Assembly (NCBI GenBank): GCA_964476565.1
Contig: CAYZBG010000007.1
Coordinates: 1 to 64,000 of the forward strand
DNA: 64,000 nt
Source of the DNA: CAMAXB01 sp964476565
Lineage (GTDB): Bacteria > Verrucomicrobiota > Verrucomicrobiia > Opitutales > Opitutaceae
Direction: 5' to 3'
Position 1 is the first letter of the stretch. Every line of letters begins with the position of its first letter. Shown here in pieces: positions 62,042 to 64,000 of this stretch. Below the pieces are notes generated by a model. That model was not told the origin of the DNA, made no database searches, and saw nothing but the letters and a program-made list of their open reading frames with translations. The translations under genes and the position numbers were made by a program.

Positions 62042-63312
62042 TGTATTTCCTTCGTTGATACGTCGGACGTTGGGAAATCTGAGTCGAGCGGGCCGACACC
62101 GTTCTCGATCAGAAAATCATTGAGCGAAGACACACCGTCTTGCGCCACCTGGACGAGCTCTGCCTCAAGGTTCCAGAGCACGACCTTTTCCCACTGGTGG
62201 GTTGAGAGCCGGCCTAGGAGCTCATCCGTGGGCGTCGCGGTCTCAATCGCTGCCTGTTCGTCTGTCTTGGCCTCTTCGAGCCCGAGGCCGTTACGCAGCC
62301 CCCGCGACCAGCGCAGTGCGGAAACTTTCGTCTGCTGCAGGGCCCAGACAGCTTCAACGTAATCGGCACCCCAGCGGCCGGGATCTTCAAAATCCGCGAG
62401 CAAAAGCCAGATGATCGAACGCGAGGCCTTCGTCAGTGGCGATCCGAGTTCGCATCCGATCTTCGACACGTACTCTTCGCCGTCGAAGACCTCGTGAACC
62501 TCGAAGGCGTGCTCTTCCCAGCCGTCGCGGTACCGGCCGAGGCATTGCGCGGCGTGGCGCCACTGGTCGCGCATGGCGCAAAAATCCGGCTCGATATGAT
62601 TCTTGGAGAACACGAGTTGATGCCGGTGAAAGTGCCAGCCAGCGGCCACGGAACGGACGATCTCGGCCGCGTTGATGTCGCCACGCTTGAATTCGCGAAA
62701 CGGGAGACTGTTGCGGCCCTTCGTGGCGATTTCGTACATCGATGACCAATCACGGATCTCCTGCAGGAGGTTGACGCCCTCCCGGTGCGGGGTGGTGAGG
62801 GTCACCATGTAGATCCGCGATCCCTCGTGCCGGGCGCGGATGACGGCTTGTTCGATCTCGCCGACACGCAGGCCGGAAATGCGCGGGGCGCAGACCGGGC
62901 AGGCGAGGGAGGAACCGCACATGCAAACGCCGCCGACGCGACCATGCACGCGGTCAGGTCGACGGAACACTTTGACGCCCTCTGACCGATTGACGAGCCG
63001 GGCACCGCAGGACGCTACGCGGCCGTAGAGGCCGAACGAGTTGAGCAGCTGCCGGGCATGGTACAACGCGCCGTACGCACGGCCGAGACGGTACGCGGAT
63101 TCGGCTTCTGGACCGGCTTTTTGGGCGGTCGCTCGATCGAGAAAGGGGTGTTTCGCAACCCGTTGGGCCAGAACGTTGGAACCAAAATCCGTATATTTCC
63201 CAAGGGGAACCCCGGTTTCGGCCGTCAAATCGGCCTTCGAAATGCCAGCAATCGACGCACGGGCACGCCGTGCGTTTTCGAGGCCCCGGACCGCTAGCTG
63301 CGCGACGGTCAC
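62038..63312 (-). CDS. HUH-family rolling-circle replication initiator
   Basis: 424 aa taking the GTG at 63312, whose bases overlap the previous stop as GTGA. The open frame continues upstream but without homologous content. A Cys cluster at residues 130-141 (CMCGSSLACPVC) may bind Zn. Motif 1 is MVTLTTPH (169-176), the HUH metal motif is WHFHRH (226-231) and motif 3 with the nicking Tyr is EEYVSKIG (Tyr281). This is the Rep_1-type layout used by plasmids and many inoviruses, not the pII family of M13. Confidence 0.87.
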   Translation of the reverse strand: MTVAQLAVRGLENARRARASIAGISKADLTAETGVPLGKYTDFGSNVLAQRVAKHPFLDRATAQKAGPEAESAYRLGRAYGALYHARQLLNSFGLYGRVASCGARLVNRSEGVKVFRRPDRVHGRVGGVCMCGSSLACPVCAPRISGLRVGEIEQAVIRARHEGSRIYMVTLTTPHREGVNLLQEIRDWSSMYEIATKGRNSLPFREFKRGDINAAEIVRSVAAGWHFHRHQLVFSKNHIEPDFCAMRDQWRHAAQCLGRYRDGWEEHAFEVHEVFDGEEYVSKIGCELGSPLTKASRSIIWLLLADFEDPGRWGADYVEAVWALQQTKVSALRWSRGLRNGLGLEEAKTDEQAAIETATPTDELLGRLSTHQWEKVVLWNLEAELVQVAQDGVSSLNDFLIENGVGPLDSDFPTSDVSTKEIQ

Positions 63313-63557
63313 AGCGCGAGGGCGGTCTGCTGGTGTTTCGAGGGCGACGAGAGCGCGAGCTCTTCCTGCCGCACGGCTTCCGCAACTTCGCGTTCCCGAA
63401 GTGCGCGAGCTTTTGCACCCGCCTGTTCGGCGAGATCCGCCGCCAACGTCCACGAGCCCCAACGGATGAGGTCATCCGCTTGACGAAGGAGCTTCTGAAT
63501 TTCCGCTATTTCCGACTGTTTTTCGTAGGTTTCGAGGGAGGGAACGTTTGGGCTCAA
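63309..63557 (-). CDS. Small helical phage protein at the head of the replication operon
   Basis: 82 aa, TTG start (no ATG or GTG further upstream). Almost entirely helical and charged (YEKQSEIAEIQKLLRQADDL, LAADLAEQAGAKARALRERE), consistent with a short coiled coil. Its stop overlaps the Rep start. It begins only 51 bp inside the right attachment site. The function is unknown; an RstA-like accessory or regulator is only a guess from position. Confidence 0.5.
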   Translation of the reverse strand: MSPNVPSLETYEKQSEIAEIQKLLRQADDLIRWGSWTLAADLAEQAGAKARALREREVAEAVRQEELALSSPSKHQQTALAL

Positions 63558-63607
63558 TTTGGCCGGTCACTTTCAGAACCCCCGCTAAATGCGTATCTTG
63601 CGCAACC

Positions 63608-63635
63608 GCTGCGCACAATAAACATTATGTCTAAT
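63608..63635. promoter_or_regulatory. dif-like XerC/XerD recombination site (attR)
   Basis: 28 bp: XerC arm GCTGCGCACAA (63608-63618), centre TAAACA (63619-63624), XerD arm TTATGTCTAAT (63625-63635). Compared with the proteobacterial dif pattern (NNTNCGCATAA - N6 - TTATGTTAAAT) the arms differ at only a few positions. This would be the functional chromosome-dimer-resolution site, reconstituted at the right end of the prophage. Confidence 0.75.
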
Positions 63636-63722
63636 CATAATCTGAGGCATTATGGCCCTGAAAGACAGAGGCTTCGGGAGGTGTCGTGCTAAGGTTTGCG
63701 CGTACGCCCTTCCCGCTTTGCT

Positions 63723-64000
63723 TCATGGGCCGTACAGCGGATTCGGCTGATACAGGGGCTCCAACTGCTGGTACATCGGTTTTAGAAAAGTCACCAGATC
63801 GATCAGCTGTTGCACCGTCATCCGTTCATTCACGCCGGGCATCGGCGTACGCGCGGCGCCCTCTTTGGGCGGAAGGCGCATCAGGTCGGACACGGCTTGG
63901 GTGGGATGAACAATCGACGTGATGAGGTCGCCGTAGGAACGAAGCCGGGATACGTCGCCTCCCAGCGTCACTATCTTCACCGGGTCCTGGGTCGGCGGCG
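63723..64000 (-). CDS. Cytochrome c-like protein, C-terminal fragment
   Basis: The frame is open to the right edge of the window. About 92 codons are visible. ITSIVHPTQAVSDLM and the following TPMPGVNERMTVQQLIDLVTFLKP match the C-terminal part of membrane-associated or periplasmic c-type cytochromes (Met ligand in MPG, then the closing helix). The CxxCH heme motif would be upstream, outside the window. It is the first chromosomal gene right of the prophage. The bases 63636-63722 between dif and its stop hold no gene. Confidence 0.6.
   Translation of the reverse strand, partial: PPTQDPVKIVTLGGDVSRLRSYGDLITSIVHPTQAVSDLMRLPPKEGAARTPMPGVNERMTVQQLIDLVTFLKPMYQQLEPLYQPNPLYGP

Larger units (their letters stand above)
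56513..63618. mobile_element. Complete inovirus (filamentous phage) prophage integrated at dif
   Basis: About 7.1 kb, a normal filamentous phage size. Minus-strand module: an 82-aa ORF, HUH Rep, ssDNA-binding candidate, major coat, hairpin, pIII-like, 53-aa membrane protein, Zot. Plus-strand module: ribbon-helix-helix regulator, 2-TM protein and a 65-aa protein with a terminator. No integrase or transposase is present. The ends are a 16-bp direct repeat belonging to a dif-like site. All structural genes are intact, so the prophage may be active. Confidence 0.88.

Noticed and set aside
62038..63312. HUH protein as an IS91/IS200-type transposase
   Set aside because: It sits in a filamentous-phage operon, carries Rep_1-type motifs with one nicking Tyr, and the element lacks the terminal hairpins of such transposons.
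63636..63722. Second dif-like or phage half-site at the ATTATG/CATAAT repeats right of attR
   Set aside because: There is symmetry but no XerC arm, and no matching copy occurs at the left end. Treated as part of the dif flank only.

Overview
The window looks like a scaffold from a high-GC member of the Verrucomicrobiota, most likely an Opitutaceae-type bacterium. Supporting signs are the very high GC content, the PVC-type secreted proteins (DUF1080, DUF4159, PmoA/DUF6807 and beta-propeller families), Gram-negative lipid A synthesis (lpxK), and an ExeA/GspB plus sugar-transferase exopolysaccharide set. A run of 100 N at 32951-33050 shows that this is a scaffolded assembly. The taxonomy is my inference from gene content; no marker gene was searched.

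Left part (1-28 kb). A pyroglutamate pair (end of pxpA, then pcp) faces lgt and a CNNM/CBS membrane protein. Then come gcvT-gcvH, an RND efflux pair, typA, an RluE-type pseudouridine synthase and guaB. A menaquinone block follows (menC, menE and a hotdog thioesterase), then a tautomerase and polX. An envelope-polysaccharide group (sugar transferase, GspB-like, ExeA-like ATPase) stands divergent to an FtsB/DivIC-like gene. Next are a UDP-sugar pyrophosphorylase, a phosphohexomutase and an orphan oligopeptide-binding lipoprotein.

Middle (28-43 kb). After trhO and a DUF5995 gene lies a minus-strand set of secreted PVC proteins: a beta-propeller fused to a blue-copper domain, a DUF1080-containing protein interrupted by the N gap, a DUF4159 protein and a PmoA/DUF6807 protein. 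Then follow a double thioredoxin-fold protein, a GNAT enzyme, a dinucleotide-binding oxidoreductase, an NHL-repeat protein, trmO, a class V aminotransferase, lpxK and a second DUF1080 protein.

Right housekeeping part (43-56.4 kb). This holds trpD-glmM, uppP, an ECF sigma/anti-sigma pair with a recognisable autoregulatory-type promoter, dapA-dapB-ruvA, a PilT/PilU ATPase, fabD, lepA and lepB.

The most notable region is 56.5-63.6 kb, a complete filamentous-phage (inovirus) prophage of about 7.1 kb. Its minus-strand genes follow the classical order: HUH replication protein, small ssDNA-binding candidate, major coat protein, hairpin, adsorption/minor coat protein, small membrane protein, Zot/pI assembly ATPase. 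A plus-strand accessory block holds a ribbon-helix-helix regulator and small membrane or hypothetical proteins. The element is bounded by a 16-bp direct repeat that forms part of a dif-like XerC/XerD site, and the right copy is a near-complete dif. No integrase or transposase is visible, so the phage probably uses host XerCD, and this locus is probably in the chromosome terminus. On circularisation the repressor-like gene and the replication operon would become head-to-head neighbours around attP. Beyond the prophage the window ends in the C-terminal part of a cytochrome-c-like gene.
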